A stretch of 64,000 nt of DNA, from positions 40,544 to 104,543 of the forward strand of contig VTTJ01000003.1 of NCBI GenBank assembly GCA_008364785.1, in the 5' to 3' direction. The notes beneath the pieces were generated by a model. That model made no database searches and was not told the DNA's origin. It saw only the letters and a program-made list of their open reading frames with translations. A program made the position numbers and the translations under genes. Positions 47,930 to 58,024 of this stretch are shown piece by piece (the first letter of the stretch is position 1; each line of letters begins with the position of its first letter). Source of the DNA: Bacillus sp. BGMRC 2118. Its GTDB lineage: Bacteria; Bacillota; Bacilli; Bacillales; SA4.

Positions 47930-49156
47930 TTAAAAGTTTACAAAATTTCTAGGGTTTGTAGCATTCGATGAACTCCATCCACCTACATGTACTTCAAAGT
48001 GAAGGTGAGGTCCTGTAGAACGGCCAGTATTCCCCATGTATCCTAATATCTGTCCTTGTGAAACTGCCTGTCCAGCAGAAACACTGCGACTTTCCATGTG
48101 CGCATACACAGTCGTATAGATTTGTCCTCCAATACTATGAACCACATACACAACGTTTCCATAGCTTGAAGAGTACTTAGACGTACTGACTGTACCTGCA
48201 GCAGAAGCAACGATCGGCACACTGCTACCACGTTTACCAATATCAATTCCTTTATGCATGCGTCCCCATCTTGCTCCGAATTCAGAAGTTACAGGGCCAG
48301 CTGCAGGGCGTATAAATCCTGAACTTGAAGGAGTAACATTCGTTACTTGTCCAGATCCAGATTGTTGAGTGGCTTGTTCTGCCTTATTAATACGCTCAAT
48401 TTCTTTTACAAGTGCAGCTTTTTCAGCAGCAATGATCGCAGCTTCATCTTCCATTTCATGAATTTCATGCTGCATTTCTTCTTGCGTTGCTTCAAGTGTA
48501 CCCATTAGTGACTGCTTTTGCTTTGCTTGCTCTTTTTGTGTTGCAAGCAAGCTTTCTAATTCACCTAAACGAGTCTCAAGATTTTGAAGTAATTGTTCAA
48601 GTTCAGCTTTCTTCTGCTCTACGAGTGCTTTATCTTCTTCATGCTGCTTAATGATATCTTTATCTGCTTTATAAATGGTAGAAACCGCTGTAGCACGGTC
48701 AATAAAGTCACTAAAGCTCTTTGAACCTAGTAACACTTCTAAATATTGAACCATACCACCTGTCGCTTGAAGAGTTTTGACACGCTCTTTTAGTAGTTCA
48801 TTACGCTCTGCGATACGAGCTTCAACTACTTTAATCTCTTCTTGAGTTTGAACGATGCCTTCTTCTGTCTTTGTAATTTCCGATTCTTGCGTACGGATAT
48901 TATTGCCGGTTTCAGCTTGTGCTAAGTCTAACTGCTTAATATCTTGATTTAGTTTTTCAATTTGTGCGCCTACTTGCTCGTATTCATCTTTTTTGTCGTT
49001 TAGCTCTGATTTTACTTCAGACTGCTTTTGTTCTAATTCTTTTTTCTGATTGTTTAGGTCTGACTTTGTGCTTGCTGATACTTCGCTATAGCTTGCTAGT
49101 GACATTGTACCTACTGTTACAATTGCAACAACGAGTGTTAATAGTTTTCTCCTCAA
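47930..49156 (-). CDS. M23 peptidoglycan hydrolase with long coiled coil, FtsEX-linked
   Basis: A secreted hydrolase of about 408 residues: signal peptide (about 1-28), an extended coiled coil (about 30-260) rich in K, E and Q heptads, a short linker, and a C-terminal M23/LytM domain (about 275-408) with the zinc ligands in HKGIDI and GPHLHFE. This EnvC/PcsB-type architecture, directly downstream of ftsX in one transcript, suggests that FtsEX ATP hydrolysis activates it to cut septal or lateral wall. The start is uncertain: TTG at 49154-49156 is spaced nine bases from GGAGG, while a TTG two codons upstream (49162) is only three away. Both catalytic motifs are intact. Confidence 0.88.
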   Translation of the reverse strand: MRRKLLTLVVAIVTVGTMSLASYSEVSASTKSDLNNQKKELEQKQSEVKSELNDKKDEYEQVGAQIEKLNQDIKQLDLAQAETGNNIRTQESEITKTEEGIVQTQEEIKVVEARIAERNELLKERVKTLQATGGMVQYLEVLLGSKSFSDFIDRATAVSTIYKADKDIIKQHEEDKALVEQKKAELEQLLQNLETRLGELESLLATQKEQAKQKQSLMGTLEATQEEMQHEIHEMEDEAAIIAAEKAALVKEIERINKAEQATQQSGSGQVTNVTPSSSGFIRPAAGPVTSEFGARWGRMHKGIDIGKRGSSVPIVASAAGTVSTSKYSSSYGNVVYVVHSIGGQIYTTVYAHMESRSVSAGQAVSQGQILGYMGNTGRSTGPHLHFEVHVGGWSSSNATNPRNFVNF

Positions 49157-49201
49157 CGTCAAAATCCTCCCTCATGTAACTTTTCTATCTATCTAAAACT
49201 C

Positions 49202-50095
49202 TTATACTTTAAGAAACTTGCGAATAGATACTAAGCTTCCCCATACACCAATAAACGCTCCAAGTGCGATTAACAAACCACTTAACTGGAAGATGAACGG
49301 TGTTACTGGTAATAAGGTAAAGAAGGTCCCTTCTAATTTTGGATTAGCTGTTGTAAAGAGATAGCTATAACTCCAAACGGTAATGATAATCGGTATAACC
49401 GATCCAATTACTCCAAGTAACAAACCTTCAATGAAAAACGGCCAACGAATAAATCCGTTTGTTGCTCCAACAAGCTTCATAATTTCAATTTCTCTTCTTC
49501 TTGCAACAATCGTGATCTTGATCGTATTTGAGATAAGGAACATGGCTGTGAATAGTAGACCTAAAATAATAGCAATCCCAATATTTCTTGCGATTCCAAA
49601 GCCCTTGAACAGCTTTTCAACTGTACCTTTCCCGTATAAAACTTTATCTGTGTGATCAAATGTTTCAATTTGCTTGGCAACCTTCATAACTTGAGTAGGT
49701 TCATCTGTTTTCACAACAAACACATCATTTAATGGGTTTTCCTGCTCAAATAGCTCATAAGCTTGTCCTTCTTCGCCCATGCTCTCAATCAAATTATCTA
49801 ACTGAGCATCTTTAGACGAAAAGGTTACTTTATCAACTTCTGGTATTCGCTCTATTCGTTGTTTTAATAACTTCACATCATCTTCGTTTGCACTAACGTC
49901 TATATGAACACTGATTTTCACATCAGATTCAATCGATTTAGAAAATTGATTTAAGTTCATCATAATGGCAAGGAAGCTTCCGACTAATAGTAGCGTCACG
50001 GTTACAGCACTAACAGACGCAAAGGTCATCCAGCCATTTCGAAATATGTTCTTTACACCCTCGCGCAAGTGGCGTGCTAATGTTCTAGGAGTCAT
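49202..50095 (-). CDS. ftsX: Cell division ABC transporter permease FtsX
   Basis: FtsX is the membrane half of the FtsEX complex, which transmits ATP-driven changes to extracellular peptidoglycan hydrolases. The 297-residue product has an N-terminal helix in NGWMTFASVSAVTVTLLLVG, an extracellular domain (about 45-150) and three further helices in the C-terminal half, with the conserved EIEIMKLVGAT loop near 205-215. The start ATG at 50093-50095 follows GAGGTGAT by seven bases and overlaps the end of ftsE by 11 nt; a longer frame begins at 50128. It is followed by the M23 hydrolase gene. The pair directs wall hydrolysis during elongation and division in Bacillus. Confidence 0.96.
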   Translation of the reverse strand: MTPRTLARHLREGVKNIFRNGWMTFASVSAVTVTLLLVGSFLAIMMNLNQFSKSIESDVKISVHIDVSANEDDVKLLKQRIERIPEVDKVTFSSKDAQLDNLIESMGEEGQAYELFEQENPLNDVFVVKTDEPTQVMKVAKQIETFDHTDKVLYGKGTVEKLFKGFGIARNIGIAIILGLLFTAMFLISNTIKITIVARRREIEIMKLVGATNGFIRWPFFIEGLLLGVIGSVIPIIITVWSYSYLFTTANPKLEGTFFTLLPVTPFIFQLSGLLIALGAFIGVWGSLVSIRKFLKV

Positions 50096-50771
50096 AACCG
50101 TAATCACCTCGCACTTCGTCTCGGGCAATTTTTCCGTTCTCTATCGCAATGACACGCTTTCGAATTGTATTTACAATTTCACGGTTATGCGTTGCCATCA
50201 CAATAGTTGTACCCCTAGTATTGATTTCTTCAAAGATGTTCATAATTTCCCAAGACGTTTCAGGGTCAAGGTTACCAGTTGGTTCATCTGCAATCATTAC
50301 CTTTGGGCTGTTTACAATGGATCTTGCAATAGACACTCGCTGTTGTTCTCCTCCTGATAATTCATCTGGTAAGAATCGCGCTTTGTGCTTTAAGCGGACA
50401 AGATCCAATACATCCATCACACGTCTTTTTATATTCTTTGGGCTCTCTTCGATAACTTCAAGGGCGAACGCCACATTTTCATATACCGTTAATTTCGGTA
50501 AAAGCTTAAAGTCCTGGAACACAACCCCAATGTTACGACGTAATAATGGAACTTTGCTTTCCTTTAACTTTCCAAGATCCACATCATTAATTTTAATTGT
50601 TCCTTTTGTCGGTTTTTCTTCACGATACATCATTTTGATGAACGTAGATTTTCCCGCTCCACTTGGTCCAACAACATAAACAAATTCACCTGGATTGATT
50701 TTTACATTTATACCGTTAACGGCAAGTACCCCATTTGGATACGTTTTATATACATCTATCATTTCGATCAT
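50085..50771 (-). CDS. ftsE: Cell division ATP-binding protein FtsE
   Basis: The ATPase of the FtsEX complex: 228 residues with Walker A GPSGAGKST (about 35-43), Q-loop VFQDF near 85, ABC signature LSGGEQQRVSIARS near 138-151 and Walker B VMIADEPTG near 159-167. The FtsE family is a small-size ABC ATPase that partners with FtsX, not a solute transporter. GAGGTGAT-like sequence (CAGGTGATATAAACGT) precedes the ATG. It is followed by ftsX, with an 11-nt overlap at 50085-50095. A structured dispersed repeat lies upstream, between ftsE and cccB. Confidence 0.97.
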   Translation of the reverse strand: MIEMIDVYKTYPNGVLAVNGINVKINPGEFVYVVGPSGAGKSTFIKMMYREEKPTKGTIKINDVDLGKLKESKVPLLRRNIGVVFQDFKLLPKLTVYENVAFALEVIEESPKNIKRRVMDVLDLVRLKHKARFLPDELSGGEQQRVSIARSIVNSPKVMIADEPTGNLDPETSWEIMNIFEEINTRGTTIVMATHNREIVNTIRKRVIAIENGKIARDEVRGDYGYDS

Positions 50772-51023
50772 ACGTTTATATCACCTGACTTTGTTTGGAA
50801 TTGTGATTTCTCTAACATAAAGAAACAAACATAACTCCTATTATATTTCAAAACGTGACACCTTTCGACAAAAAGAGTAAATTCACGTAAATTTACCAGT
50901 CACATATTATTTCTGCTTTTTTATTATAACACCAAAAATCGTCATTTTTAGCTAAAAAATATTACATTTATATTTCAAGATGCATATTTTGTATCTTTTT
51001 GTATATAATAGTTATCTTTGTAT
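50772..51023. other. AT-rich region upstream of ftsE
   Basis: No gene is visible between the ftsE start and the repeat element; it presumably carries the ftsE-ftsX promoter. Confidence 0.4.
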
Positions 51024-51198
51024 AAGGCTCCTTTTAAAGACTTTGTTGTTTTCGTACACTTACTTTGTGTGTACATCCAGTTTTTAGAATCAAAACGTGG
51101 TTGAATGAGAAAAGAGCCACTCTCTTTATGTATAGAAATATCTTGATACTAAGGTAAAAATCCGGCTTGGGATTTTTACGTACAGCAAAACTCTATAT
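51024..51198 (-). repeat. Structured dispersed repeat, copy 3 of 3
   Basis: Reverse-oriented copy. Read on the minus strand, CGTAAAAATC-CCAAGCC-GGATTTTTAC gives the first hairpin, then CCTTAGTATC, GTGGCTCTTTTCTCATTC, TCTAAAAACTGGATG and a TGTACAC / GTGTAC hairpin not so perfect in the other copies. It ends with TAAAAGGAGCC. Confidence 0.7.
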
Positions 51199-51213
51199 GA
51201 AAAAAACCTCGTA

Positions 51214-51248
51214 TAAAAAAAGAGCGTTGCCATTTAGACAACACTCTT
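51214..51248 (-). terminator. Intrinsic terminator after cccB
   Basis: Minus-strand AGAGTGTTGTC / GGCAACGCTCT with a TAAAT loop, followed by seven T. Confidence 0.8.
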
Positions 51249-51258
51249 TTGAGTAAAC

Positions 51259-51597
51259 TTATTTCTTCCCAGCCAACCATGCTGCAACGGCTTCTGCATC
51301 TGCCCCTTGAATGACTCCCTTTGGCATACCGCCTTGTCCGTTGTGGATGATGTTTAAAATTTCTTCTTCAGAATACTTGCCTCCAACTTTATTTAAAGCT
51401 GGACCCATTCCACCTTGAAGGTCACCACCGTGACAACCAGAACAGCTTTTTTGATAAATCGGTTCTGCAGCTGTTGCTTCAGCACCAGTTGTTTCTCCAC
51501 CACCTGTTTCAGTAGGAGCTGCTTCTTCATCTCCGCCACCACAAGCAGCAAGCGTTAACATTGCACCAAATAAAATGGCCATGAACGTTTTCTTCAT
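51259..51597 (-). CDS. cccB: Cytochrome c-551 lipoprotein
   Basis: A small membrane-attached c-type cytochrome that in Bacillus carries electrons to terminal oxidases. The 112-residue product has a lipoprotein signal (lipobox LAAC, C19), a flexible glycine- and glutamate-rich linker ([19 protein letters not shown]) and one class I haem domain. The domain has CSGCH as the haem-attachment site and a conserved methionine ligand in GGMPKG. It follows yvjA by 54 bp with its own ribosome site (GGGGGACTTAATA). Position between yvjA and ftsE matches B. subtilis cccB. A terminator follows. Confidence 0.93.
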   Translation of the reverse strand: MKKTFMAILFGAMLTLAACGGGDEEAAPTETGGGETTGAEATAAEPIYQKSCSGCHGGDLQGGMGPALNKVGGKYSEEEILNIIHNGQGGMPKGVIQGADAEAVAAWLAGKK

Positions 51598-51651
51598 TAT
51601 TAAGTCCCCCTAGCGATTATGTCCTAATTATTTTATCTTAAAAGTATTTTT

Positions 51652-52518
51652 TTATGTATTCTTAAATCCTTCCCCAAGAACCTCAGAAGCATTCGTAACG
51701 ATGACAAAGGCAGTCGGATCAACGTTCTTTACTGTTTGTTTCAATTTCGTGAACTCCGATTGTTGTACCACACACATTAGGATTGGACGCTCATCATCTG
51801 TGTACCCACCATATGCAGACAATCTGGTAACACCTCGATTTACTTCAGTAAAAATAGCTTGTTTAACATCTGCTTCTTTATTTGTAATAATAATGGCCAT
51901 TTTTGAATAACCGAAACCAACCTGTACAAGGTCAATGGTTTTACTCGTTACAAATAGCGCAATCAGTGCATATAAACCTAATTCAATATCAAATACAATG
52001 GCAGCTGATAATACGATCATCCCATCAATCATTGCCACACACGTACCTAGGGAAAAACCCGTATACTTATTTACAATTTGGGCCGCTAAGTCTACTCCCC
52101 CTGTTGAAGCTTTTCCCCGGAAAACAATTCCAAGACCCAATCCTACGCCAATTCCACCGAATAAAGCACCTAGTAGTGGATCCGTTGTTGCAGGTGCCAT
52201 GTCTCTTGTAAGGTAGATGATCCAAGGCAGGACTAACGTTCCAACTAAGCTCTTCAATCCAAATGCTCGTCCAAGTAGTAAGATACCAGCAAAGAATAAT
52301 GGTACATTTAATCCTAATTGAACAAACGCTGGCTCCCAGCCAAATATAGCATTTGTAATCGTGCTAATTCCACTAACGCCACCTGATGCGATCCGGTTTG
52401 GTAGTAGAAATAAATTAAACGCCATTGCCACTATTGCCGAACCAACCACCACATACACGTATTCCAAAATCCAACCAAACGGCTCACCGATCGCCAGCCT
52501 TCTCTGCCTGTTTCCCAT
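51652..52518 (-). CDS. yvjA: YitT-family membrane protein YvjA
   Basis: A 288-residue integral membrane protein of the YitT/DUF161 family. About six N-terminal helices (to about 190) with the family-typical ASGGVSGISTI and STGGVDLAAQIVNKYTGFSLG segments are followed by a soluble C-terminal DUF2179 domain (YSKMAIIITNKEADVK...ERPILMCVV). Function is unknown; the second domain suggests nucleotide or metal-linked sensing by family analogy. The gene order cccB-yvjA-prfB-secA matches B. subtilis. GGGGAGGTTTCAGC precedes the ATG. No terminator separates it from cccB. Confidence 0.9.
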   Translation of the reverse strand: MGNRQRRLAIGEPFGWILEYVYVVVGSAIVAMAFNLFLLPNRIASGGVSGISTITNAIFGWEPAFVQLGLNVPLFFAGILLLGRAFGLKSLVGTLVLPWIIYLTRDMAPATTDPLLGALFGGIGVGLGLGIVFRGKASTGGVDLAAQIVNKYTGFSLGTCVAMIDGMIVLSAAIVFDIELGLYALIALFVTSKTIDLVQVGFGYSKMAIIITNKEADVKQAIFTEVNRGVTRLSAYGGYTDDERPILMCVVQQSEFTKLKQTVKNVDPTAFVIVTNASEVLGEGFKNT

Positions 52519-52559
52519 GCTGAAACCTCCCCAAAAAACCTTATGTATAATGAATACCT

Positions 52560-52610
52560 TTAACGCTTTTAAGGAGTGGGGGCCTGTCCCCCGCTTCTTT
52601 AAAGCGTTAA
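52560..52610. repeat. Large intergenic inverted repeat around GGGGGCCTGTCCCCC
   Basis: Arms 52560-52582 and 52588-52610 (23 bp each, three mismatches) flank a CCTGT loop; both arms begin or end with TTAACGCTTT. It lies between prfB and yvjA. Hairpins with a G5-CCTGT-C5 core recur between genes in Bacillaceae, as I recall. Confidence 0.6.
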
Positions 52611-52752
52611 TGGGTGAATATGTATATTTGCCGGTAGTGAGTATATCATGACGCTTTTGTTTTGTGAATGGCAGTCGTTTGACGTGTTAAAGGGTTAAAT
52701 CACTAAATGCTCTCGTTATTCGTTTAGTTTGCATCAATCTGTACAAATTTAG

Positions 52753-52788
52753 GCAAAAAAACCTCTTATTCTTAGAACAAGAGGTTTG
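52753..52788 (-). terminator. Intrinsic terminator after prfB
   Basis: Minus-strand stem AAACCTCTT / AAGAGGTTT with an 11-base loop and a following run of T. Confidence 0.85.
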
Positions 52789-52794
52789 AGACAA

Positions 52795-53896
52795 TTATTG
52801 AAGTTTAGATCGGAGGTAGGCATCGATAAATCCATCAAGGTCTCCGTCCATGACGCTCTGGGTGTTTCCAATTTCATAGTTTGTACGATGATCCTTTACC
52901 ATTGAGTATGGATGGAACACATAAGAACGAATTTGACTTCCCCAGCTAATATCATTTTTCTCTCCACGAATCTCATCTAGCTGTGCTTGCTGTTCTTCGA
53001 TTTTTCGTTGATATAGCTTTGCCTGTAGCATTTTCATCGCACGTTCACGGTTTTTAATTTGGGAACGTTCTGTTTGACACGTCACGACTACGTTTGTCGG
53101 GATATGTGTAATACGTACTGCTGAGTCTGTTGTATTAATATGCTGACCACCTGCTCCACTTGCGCGGTACGTATCAATCTTTAAATCTTCTGTACGAATA
53201 TCAATATCAATTTCTTCATTAAATTCTGGCATGACATCGCATGATACGAAGGACGTATGGCGACGACCTGATGAGTCAAACGGTGAAATACGAACTAAAC
53301 GATGAACTCCTTTTTCCGCCTTTAAATATCCGTATGCGTTATGACCTTGAATAAGTAAGGTAACCGATTTTATCCCAGCCTCGTCACCCGGCAAGTAGTC
53401 AAGTGTTTCGACCTTGAATCCTTTTCTCTCACCCCAACGAGTGTACATACGTAAAAGCATAGAACCCCAGTCCTGTGATTCCGTTCCACCAGCACCCGGG
53501 TGTAATTCTAAAATTGCATTGTTTTTATCATAAGGCTCACTTAATAGAAGCTGAAGCTCAAAATCATTAAAGGACTTCGTAACAGATTTAACTTCACTAA
53601 TTAATTCTTCCAGTAAATCTGCATCATTTTCTTCCTTCAACAGCTCATACGTTACATCAAGGTTTTCATATGATTCTTGAAGCTCATTAAACTGGTTTAC
53701 TTGATCCTTTAATCCATTTGCTTCATTAATCGTTGACTGAGCCGCTTGCTGATTGTCCCAGAAACTTGGCTCACTCATAATTTCGTCTAACTCACGAATA
53801 CGCGCTTCCTTTTCTTCTAAGTCAAAGAGACCCCCTAAAGTCTTCTAAACGTTGTTCCATCTTTTCTAATTCATGTCTAATTTCCGATAATTCCAT
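52795..53896 (-). CDS. prfB: Peptide chain release factor 2 (programmed +1 frameshift)
   Basis: Release factor 2 reads UGA and UAA and frees the finished peptide. The gene has two frames. The first runs from ATG 53894-53896 ([16 protein letters not shown]...) and stops at TGA 53822-53824 after 24 codons. Skipping one base at CTT-TGA-C joins it to the downstream frame for a 366-residue protein, which contains the recognition segment with RISPFDSSG and the catalytic GGQ in [18 protein letters not shown]. The slippery site is supported by AGGGGG at 53831-53836, a Shine-Dalgarno-like stimulator. GAGGTGAACGGA precedes the ATG. It follows secA in B. subtilis-like order. This is the classical autoregulatory frameshift. 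Confidence 0.96.
53822..53836 (-). promoter_or_regulatory. Programmed +1 frameshift site of prfB
   Basis: Minus-strand AGGGGGTCTCTTTGAC: internal Shine-Dalgarno-like AGGGGG, then CTT followed by the in-frame TGA. This is the standard prfB autoregulation signal. Confidence 0.93.
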
Positions 53897-53930
53897 TCCG
53901 TTCACCTCATGAAAAAAATTTCGAGTTTCA

Positions 53931-53968
53931 TTAAAAAGCCTATGCACCCAATAAGGGGCATAAGCTTT
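53931..53968 (-). terminator. Probable terminator after secA
   Basis: Minus-strand AAGCTTATGCCCC and GTGCATAGGCTT form an imperfect stem before TTTTTAATG, in the 119 bp between secA and prfB. Confidence 0.5.
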
Positions 53969-54015
53969 CTTCTGTTAGTTAGTATATCCATCCTACAAGC
54001 AATCGTGCCATGTGT

Positions 54016-56532
54016 TTATGCCTGATTCGCTCCACAGCATTGCTTATATTTCTTGCCACTGCCACAAATACAAGCATCATTACGTCCGATATCTACACTT
54101 TTCGTAACAGGCTTCTTCTTTGGCGCTTCGCCTTCCGCATTCGGAATAACCGCCTGACCTTTTGCCACTTCTTGACGCTCTAGGTTGTTGCGAATTTGAG
54201 CTTTCATGACGTATTTCGCCACTTCTTCTTCAATCGCAGCAATCATACTTTCGAACATCGCGAAGCCTTCCATCTGGTATTCACGAAGCGGATCAATTTG
54301 ACCGTATGCACGTAAATGAATACCTTGACGCAGCTGATCCATTGCATCAATATGATCCATCCACTTACTGTCTACCGCACGGAGAACAATAACCTTCTCA
54401 AACTCTCTCATTTGTTCAGGCTCAAGCTCTGCTTCCTTTTCGTCATAACGTGCACGTACTTTTCCATAAATATACTCAGAGATTTCCTCTGCTTCTTTAC
54501 CCTTCAATTCAGCTTCTGACAGCTCACCTTCACTCAGTAGGTTCGCTTCAACAAAGTCTGTAATTGCCTTTAAGTTCCACTCTTCTGGCTCTTCACTGCC
54601 TGGACAGTGTGCTTCAACGGTACGATCAATCGTTGACTTAATCATCCCTTCAACCACTTCACGTAGGTTCTCAGAAGCTAATACATCTTGACGTTGTCCG
54701 TAAATAACTTCACGTTGTTGACGAAGAACATCGTCATATTGCAGTAGTTGTTTACGAGCATCGAAGTTGTTACCTTCCACACGCTTTTGTGCTGATTCAA
54801 CGGCACGGGAAACCATTTTACTTTCAATTGGTTGTGTATCATCCATGCCAAGACGTTCCATCATAGCTCTCATATTATCAGAACCGAAACGACGCATTAA
54901 CTCATCTTCCATTGATAAATAGAACTGTGTTACCCCTGGATCACCTTGACGACCAGAACGACCACGAAGCTGGTTATCAATACGACGTGATTCATGACGT
55001 TCTGTACCCACAACAGCAAGTCCACCAATTTCTTTTACACCTTCACCAAGCTTAATATCTGTACCACGACCGGCCATGTTTGTTGCAATCGTAACTGCCC
55101 CGCGTTGACCTGCTTCTGCGATAATATCTGCTTCACGTTCATGGTTCTTAGCATTTAACACGTTATGCTTAATGCCTTTTTTCGTTAAATACTTTGATAT
55201 CAATTCAGATGTTTCAACCGCTACTGTACCGACAAGTACAGGCTGTCCGTTTGCATGAAGCTCTGCAATACGCTCTCCAACTGCACGGAACTTTCCGTCA
55301 ATGGACTTAAAAATTAAATCCGGCTTATCATCACGAGCAATCGGTAGATTTGTAGGAATCGCCACAACATTCATGTTATAGATGTTACGGAATTCTTCTT
55401 CTTCCGTTTTCGCAGTACCTGTCATACCAGACAGTGTCTTGTACATACGGAAGTAGTTTTGGAACGTAATCGTTGCTAGTGTCATACTTTCGTTTTGGAT
55501 TTCAAGGCCTTCCTTTGCCTCAATTGCCTGGTGAAGTCCGTCACTGTAACGGCGTCCTTTCATTAAACGACCAGTAAATGAGTCGACGATTACCACTTCT
55601 CCGTCTTGTACAACGTAATCAGTATCACGAGCCATACTTGCATGAGCTTTTAACGCCTGGTTAATATGGTGAAGTACCGTCACGTTTTGCAAATCAAAAA
55701 GGTTTTCAAAGCCAAATGCTTTCTCTGCTTTATTGATTCCTTCTTCTGTAAGCTGCACTGCCTTTGTTTTCACATCGTATGTGTAATCTTCTTCCACTTT
55801 TAAATTACGAACAAAACCGTTCGCCTGAATATATAGTGTTGTCGATTTACGTGCTGATCCTGAAATAATTAAAGGTGTACGTGCTTCATCAATTAAAATG
55901 GAGTCAACTTCATCAATGACCGCAAAGTTTAACGGACGCTGTACCATATGTTCCTTGTAAAGAACCATGTTATCACGTAAGTAGTCAAAACCTAGTTCAT
56001 TGTTCGTACTATATGTAATGTCCTTTGCATACGCTTCGATCTTTTCTTCACGAGACATCCCCGTTAGGTTTAAACCAACAGATAATCCTAAGAAGTTATA
56101 AAGCTCTCCCATTTCCGTAGCATCACGATTTGCAAGGTATTCGTTGACTGTTACAACATGGACACCTTTTCCAGAAACTGCATTTAAATAAACAGGCATG
56201 GTTGACGTTAACGTTTTCCCTTCCCCTGTCTTCATCTCTGCGATATTTCCTTCATGAAGAGCCACACCACCCATAATTTGCACTGGGAATGGACGCTTTT
56301 GGAAAACACGTGTTGAAGCTTCACGTACTACTGCAAATGCTTCAGGTAAAAGGGAGTCTAGCGTTTCTCCTTTTGCTACACGTGCTTTAAATTCCTCTGT
56401 TTTTCCTCGTAATTGTTCATCAGATAGCTTCGCAATATCCGCTCCAAGAGCTTCCACTTGATTTGCAATCTTTTCATATTTATTCACTTGGCGTTGATTG
56501 CCGTCGAACACCTTTTTTAACATTCCAAGCAT
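54016..56532 (-). CDS. secA: Preprotein translocase ATPase SecA
   Basis: SecA drives secretory proteins through SecYEG. The 838-residue product has the expected length. Key motifs: [11 protein letters not shown] (Walker A, near 100), the [11 protein letters not shown]alker B near 208, the [13 protein letters not shown] and [11 protein letters not shown] helicase motifs near 490-535, and a C-terminal zinc-binding [15 protein letters not shown] (about 820-835) for SecB/ribosome contact. The start is the ATG at 56530-56532 (MLGMLKKVF), with GAGGAG about eight bases upstream; a longer frame runs to 56616. It precedes prfB, as in B. subtilis, with a possible weak terminator between. Confidence 0.97.
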   Translation of the reverse strand: MLGMLKKVFDGNQRQVNKYEKIANQVEALGADIAKLSDEQLRGKTEEFKARVAKGETLDSLLPEAFAVVREASTRVFQKRPFPVQIMGGVALHEGNIAEMKTGEGKTLTSTMPVYLNAVSGKGVHVVTVNEYLANRDATEMGELYNFLGLSVGLNLTGMSREEKIEAYAKDITYSTNNELGFDYLRDNMVLYKEHMVQRPLNFAVIDEVDSILIDEARTPLIISGSARKSTTLYIQANGFVRNLKVEEDYTYDVKTKAVQLTEEGINKAEKAFGFENLFDLQNVTVLHHINQALKAHASMARDTDYVVQDGEVVIVDSFTGRLMKGRRYSDGLHQAIEAKEGLEIQNESMTLATITFQNYFRMYKTLSGMTGTAKTEEEEFRNIYNMNVVAIPTNLPIARDDKPDLIFKSIDGKFRAVGERIAELHANGQPVLVGTVAVETSELISKYLTKKGIKHNVLNAKNHEREADIIAEAGQRGAVTIATNMAGRGTDIKLGEGVKEIGGLAVVGTERHESRRIDNQLRGRSGRQGDPGVTQFYLSMEDELMRRFGSDNMRAMMERLGMDDTQPIESKMVSRAVESAQKRVEGNNFDARKQLLQYDDVLRQQREVIYGQRQDVLASENLREVVEGMIKSTIDRTVEAHCPGSEEPEEWNLKAITDFVEANLLSEGELSEAELKGKEAEEISEYIYGKVRARYDEKEAELEPEQMREFEKVIVLRAVDSKWMDHIDAMDQLRQGIHLRAYGQIDPLREYQMEGFAMFESMIAAIEEEVAKYVMKAQIRNNLERQEVAKGQAVIPNAEGEAPKKKPVTKSVDIGRNDACICGSGKKYKQCCGANQA

Positions 56533-56642
56533 CGAAAACGCTCCTCTTTTTCTATATCTTAGTATTCGTAAAATCATTGTAAATAAGAATACTCTAATTT
56601 TACCATTATCTATCAATCCTTGCCACCCATAAGGAGGACATG

Positions 56643-56674
56643 CAAAATCGCAGTCACTAAAAAGCGACTGCGAG
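56643..56674 (-). terminator. Intrinsic terminator after hpf
   Basis: Minus-strand TCGCAGTC / GACTGCGA stem with a seven- to eight-base loop, followed by TTTTGC. Confidence 0.75.
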
Positions 56675-56690
56675 ATTTGTCATATGTTAG

Positions 56691-57245
56691 TTAGCTCGGT
56701 TCAATGACCGCGTATTTACCATCTTTACGTTTATAGACAACGTTTGTATTATTGGTTGTTGCATTTGTGTAAACGAAGAAATTATGTCCAAGCATATTCA
56801 TTTGCAGAATTGCTTCTTCATTATCCATTGGTTTTAAATCAAATCGTTTTGTACGAACCACTTCCAGTTCGTCGTCATCTTCCTCTTCCTGGTATGTACC
56901 CTGTGGCTCCACACCATTCACAAAATTCAGTTTCACTGATCCTTGATCACGGAACTTTCGATTCACCTTCGTCTTATGCTTACGAATTTGTCTCTCCAGC
57001 TTATCTACCACTAAATCAATCGCTGCATATAAATCATTATGTGATTCTTCTGCACGTAATGTCATATTCGACATTGGAATCGTGACTTCAATCTTTTGCT
57101 TGTTATGATAAACCTTTAAGTTAACGTTTACCTGTGAGTTTAGGCCTTCACTAAAATACTTATCAAGCTTACCAACCTTTTGCTCCACATAGTCACGTAT
57201 CGCTGGAGTTACCTCAATGTTTTCACCACGAATGTTAAAATCCAT
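56691..57245 (-). CDS. hpf: Ribosome hibernation promoting factor (long HPF)
   Basis: HPF dimerises 70S ribosomes into 100S particles in stationary phase and protects them. The 184-residue protein is the long form of low-GC Gram-positive bacteria: an N-terminal S30AE/YfiA domain (MDFNIRGENIEVTPAIRDYVEQKVGKL...; to about 100), an acidic linker (EEEDDDELEV), and a C-terminal dimerisation domain (about 130-184; MDNEEAILQMNMLGHNFFVYTN). It matches B. subtilis yvyD, also just upstream of secA in this order. In B. subtilis the gene responds to sigma-B and sigma-H; no such site is identified with confidence here. Confidence 0.95.
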   Translation of the reverse strand: MDFNIRGENIEVTPAIRDYVEQKVGKLDKYFSEGLNSQVNVNLKVYHNKQKIEVTIPMSNMTLRAEESHNDLYAAIDLVVDKLERQIRKHKTKVNRKFRDQGSVKLNFVNGVEPQGTYQEEEDDDELEVVRTKRFDLKPMDNEEAILQMNMLGHNFFVYTNATTNNTNVVYKRKDGKYAVIEPS

Positions 57246-57682
57246 ACATGAACTCCTCCTTTTTGTACAAGCTCCCTTACATTATTCTACGTTTCCCTAG
57301 TCCTTTCCTCCTTAAACATATGAAAAGTTAAGAATTTTTTGTGAATTATATTATGTGAAGGAATGGTAATTCATGTCAAAAAGGTTAATGATATCGGATA
57401 ATTCTTTGAAGAGTATTCCCGGGGGTAGCATGAGAAGATATAGGTGAGTAAGTATTATTCATAGCTGTCTTGTTTCTTTTTTTATAGATCAATAATGAGC
57501 GATGTTGAATGACGAAATCTTCAGCCTCTCATTCTGAATGCAAAAAAGTATATCTAAAATAGACAGTAACATTGCAAAAGAAAAACCCACCGCAAAGGGT
57601 GAGTTTTCTCTCGTGCTTTTAATTTCGTGCTATATAAGCGATGAAAAACGATAAGTTCTTCAGCGGTTATGAATAATAGAAA
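57246..57682. other. Intergenic region between hpf and the cold-shock gene
   Basis: No gene is recognised. It contains the csp terminator near 57577-57607 and presumably the hpf promoter. Confidence 0.4.
57577..57607 (-). terminator. Intrinsic terminator after the cold-shock gene
   Basis: Minus-strand ACTCACC / GGTGGGT stem followed by TTTTTC. Confidence 0.65.
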
Positions 57683-57880
57683 TTAAAGCTTAGTTACGTT
57701 AGAAGCTTGTGGTCCACGGTTTCCTTCAACGATTTCGAATTCAACAGATTGACCTTCTTCTAAAGTTTTGAAACCATCAGTTTGGATAGCTGAGAAATGT
57801 ACGAATACATCGTCTCCGTCTTCGCGCTCGATGAATCCGAAACCTTTTTCTGCGTTAAACCATTTAACTTTACCTTGCAT
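57683..57880 (-). CDS. Cold-shock protein (CspA family)
   Basis: A 65-residue single-stranded nucleic-acid chaperone of the CSD family. It contains RNP1 KGFGFIE (about 12-18) and RNP2 VFVHFS (about 25-30), and ends PQASNVTKL, typical of CspB/CspC/CspD of Bacillus. It keeps mRNA accessible at low temperature; the exact paralogue is uncertain. AAGGGAA lies about ten bases before the ATG. A single gene with its own terminator between hpf and fliT. In B. subtilis the corresponding position also has a cold-shock gene. Confidence 0.93.
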   Translation of the reverse strand: MQGKVKWFNAEKGFGFIEREDGDDVFVHFSAIQTDGFKTLEEGQSVEFEIVEGNRGPQASNVTKL

Positions 57881-58024
57881 TGATACAACATTCCCTTCAA
57901 ATCATATACTGTAGGCGTTTGACGTCCACAATTTGATGATACCCAATGAAAAAAAAATAGTCAATTTTTACTTTTCGAGGAGATATAAGGGATTTCGACA
58001 AAGTTTTTAACTTGCTTAAAACAA

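Noticed and set aside
53822..53824. The TGA near the start of prfB as a disabling mutation
   Set aside because: It is in the standard CTT-TGA-C context with an upstream AGGGGG, the known programmed frameshift.
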